Below, one piece after another: positions 62,464 to 64,000 of a stretch of 64,000 nt of DNA. The stretch is taken from positions 62,001 through 126,000 of the forward strand of contig NZ_OY729424.1 of assembly GCF_963422335.1 (NCBI RefSeq), in the 5' to 3' direction. Origin of the DNA: an uncultured Roseateles sp. GTDB lineage: Bacteria; Pseudomonadota; Gammaproteobacteria; Burkholderiales; Burkholderiaceae_C. The notes under the pieces are model-generated. The model was not told where the DNA came from. It worked only from the letters and a program-made list of their open reading frames with translations, and did not search any database. Every line of letters begins with the position of its first letter. The first letter of the stretch is position 1. The translations under genes and the position numbers were made by a program.

Positions 62464-63967
62464 GGGATGCTCCCGCCATCGCCAAACCCAGCCGCTCGCG
62501 ATTCCAGTCGCCACTCGGTAGCGCCGCGCTCAGCTGGCCGTGGTGCATCACCGCGATGCGGTCGGCCAGCAGCTCGATCTCGTCCAGATCGTCGGAGATC
62601 AAAAGCACTGCCGCACCGGCGTCGCGCGCCGCGCGCAGCTGGGCGTGAACGAAATTGACGGCGCCGATGTCCAGCCCCCAGGTCGGCTGGTGGGCGATGA
62701 TGACCCCGGCCGAAGCCCCACCGGGGCGGCGCAGCACGCGGCCCAGTATCAGCTTCTGCATATTGCCGCCCGACAGCGCGCGGGTGCGGCGATCAAGGCT
62801 GGCACCCCGCACATCGAAGGCCTGCAGCACCGTGCCGGCATAGGCCCGCGCGGCGCGGCGGCGTATCCAGCCCCAGCGCGAGAACACCGGCGTGCGCAGG
62901 CCTTCGGCGCAGGCGTTCTCCCAGATAGGCAGATCGCCGACGATGCCCACCGCCTGCCGGTCTTCCGGTATCCGCGCCAGGCCCTGGGCGACGATGCGCG
63001 CGGGCGTCTTGGCCAGCGGCTGGCCATCGACCTGCAGCGTGCCGCCCTTGGCCGGCAGCAGGCCGAACAGCAGATCGGCCAGCAGCGTCTGGCCATTGCC
63101 CGAGACACCGGCGATGCCGACGATCTCGCCGGCGCGCAGGTCCAGGTTCAGCTCGCGCAGCGCGGCATGGCCGTCGCTGGCGTTGACCTGTTTCAGGCTG
63201 AGCCGTAGCGGCGCGTCGGGCTTCAGCACCGCCGCCTCGCGCTGCAGCGACACCACCGACTGCCCCACCATCCAGCGGGCCAGCTCGGCCTTGTCGGTGT
63301 CGGCCGTGTTGGCCTGCGCCACCACGGTGCCGCCGCGCAGTACCAGCACGCGCTGCGAGATCGCCATCACCTCGTGCAGTTTGTGGCTGATGAAGATCAC
63401 CGCCAGCCCTTCAGCCACCAACTGGCGCAGCGTGACGAACAGCGAATCGGCCTCCTGCGGCGTCAGCACGGCCGTGGGCTCGTCAAGCACCAGGATGCGC
63501 GCGCCGCGATACAGTGCCTTCAGTATTTCGACGCGCTGGCGCTCGCCAACCGAGAGGCTGCCGACCAGTGCCTGCGGATTGACCGGCAGGCCGGAGCGCT
63601 GTGCCACGGCTTTCAAGCGGGCCAGCGCCTCGCCGCGCGCACTCTTCAGCGCAGCCAGGCTCTCGCTGCCCAGCATCACATTGTCGAGCACGCTTAAATT
63701 GTCGGCCAAGGTGAAGTGCTGATGCACCATGCCGATGCCGGCGGCCAGCGCGGCGCGGGTGTCACCGGGCGGCAGCGGCTGGCCGAAGACCTCGACATGG
63801 CCCTCGTCGGCCGAATAGTGGCCGAACAGTATCGACATCAGAGTGGACTTGCCGGCACCGTTCTCGCCCAGCAAAGCCAGCACCTCGCCAGAGCCCAGCT
63901 CCAGCGAGATCTTGTTATTGGCCACCAAGTCGCCGAAGCGCTTGGTGATGCCCTGCATGCGAAGCAC
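62453..63967 (-). CDS. ABC transporter ATP-binding protein, double-domain, BMP-type importer
   Basis: 504 aa if read from GTG 63967; ATG 63958 is possible, and the frame has no stop up to the window edge, so the true start may lie outside. Two fused ABC domains. The first has Walker A GENGAGKST, signature LSVGERQRVEILKAL and Walker B ILVLDEPTAVLTPQE. The second has the degenerate Walker A GVSGNGQTLL, signature LSGGNMQKLILGRVL and a Walker B region lacking the usual DEP (VIIAHQPTWGLDIGA). This asymmetric layout is normal for NupO/YufO-like ATPases. The solute-binding protein gene is not in the window. Confidence 0.94.
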   Translation of the reverse strand: MLRMQGITKRFGDLVANNKISLELGSGEVLALLGENGAGKSTLMSILFGHYSADEGHVEVFGQPLPPGDTRAALAAGIGMVHQHFTLADNLSVLDNVMLGSESLAALKSARGEALARLKAVAQRSGLPVNPQALVGSLSVGERQRVEILKALYRGARILVLDEPTAVLTPQEADSLFVTLRQLVAEGLAVIFISHKLHEVMAISQRVLVLRGGTVVAQANTADTDKAELARWMVGQSVVSLQREAAVLKPDAPLRLSLKQVNASDGHAALRELNLDLRAGEIVGIAGVSGNGQTLLADLLFGLLPAKGGTLQVDGQPLAKTPARIVAQGLARIPEDRQAVGIVGDLPIWENACAEGLRTPVFSRWGWIRRRAARAYAGTVLQAFDVRGASLDRRTRALSGGNMQKLILGRVLRRPGGASAGVIIAHQPTWGLDIGAVNFVHAQLRAARDAGAAVLLISDDLDEIELLADRIAVMHHGQLSAALPSGDWNRERLGLAMAGASHAA

Positions 63968-64000
63968 GGTGGTATGGAGCCCCTCGCCCGACGAATACGT

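Overview
The window is chromosomal DNA from a high-GC betaproteobacterium, most likely a Burkholderiales member of the Roseateles/Pelomonas/Paucibacter type. This rests on the order argS, SPOR protein, dsbA, lptA, lptB, rpoN, on split transhydrogenase genes pntAA-pntAB-pntB, and on protein similarity recalled from memory. No search was run, so genus is not resolved. I see no tRNA, rRNA, CRISPR array, insertion sequence or phage gene.

Region by region: (1) 1-4.0 kb: end of an FMN-binding glutamate synthase-like gene, a degenerate response regulator, a glutathione transferase, and a BlaI-type repressor translationally coupled to a large protein that joins a BlaR1-like M56 protease to an S11 penicillin-binding domain. 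A perfect operator palindrome overlaps their promoter. (2) 4.0-15.7 kb: purB, pyrF, a four-PAS hybrid kinase, a YpfH-like esterase, a secreted or anchored hypothetical protein, an M14 carboxypeptidase, a YafJ-like amidotransferase and an FAD oxidoreductase. (3) 15.7-25.7 kb: two divergent TonB-dependent receptors, malate synthase G with a divergent LysR regulator, and a three-repeat PsiF-like secreted protein. (4) 25.7-34.7 kb: a Ser/Thr kinase with a cyclic-nucleotide domain, then the conserved argS-to-rpoN block (protein synthesis, periplasmic disulfides, LPS export, sigma-54) and an rRNA methyltransferase. (5) 34.7-49 kb: YidB-like protein, MFS transporter, rsmE, a dehydrogenase E1 alpha/beta pair lacking E2/E3, fadD, a sensor kinase, the pnt operon, the YlqF GTPase and an HD-GYP protein. 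(6) 49-53.1 kb: a periplasmic cache-like protein and a chemoreceptor behind a sigma-28-like promoter, a decayed LysR gene and a CoA transferase. (7) 53.1-64 kb: an AT-rich island with one lipoprotein gene bordered by extragenic repeats, then a leftward pyrimidine cluster: N-carbamoyl amino acid hydrolase, dihydropyrimidinase, NCS1 transporter, cytosine deaminase and a BMP-type ABC importer. A 328-bp repeat element sits between its two permease genes.

Working together: the last cluster can import a pyrimidine base or nucleoside, deaminate cytosine to uracil, and carry out the two hydrolytic steps of reductive pyrimidine breakdown. Dihydropyrimidine dehydrogenase is not in the window. The strongest candidate for an undescribed system is the BlaI / M56-S11 pair at 1.77-3.94 kb, a compact arrangement that could link peptidoglycan recognition to gene control.
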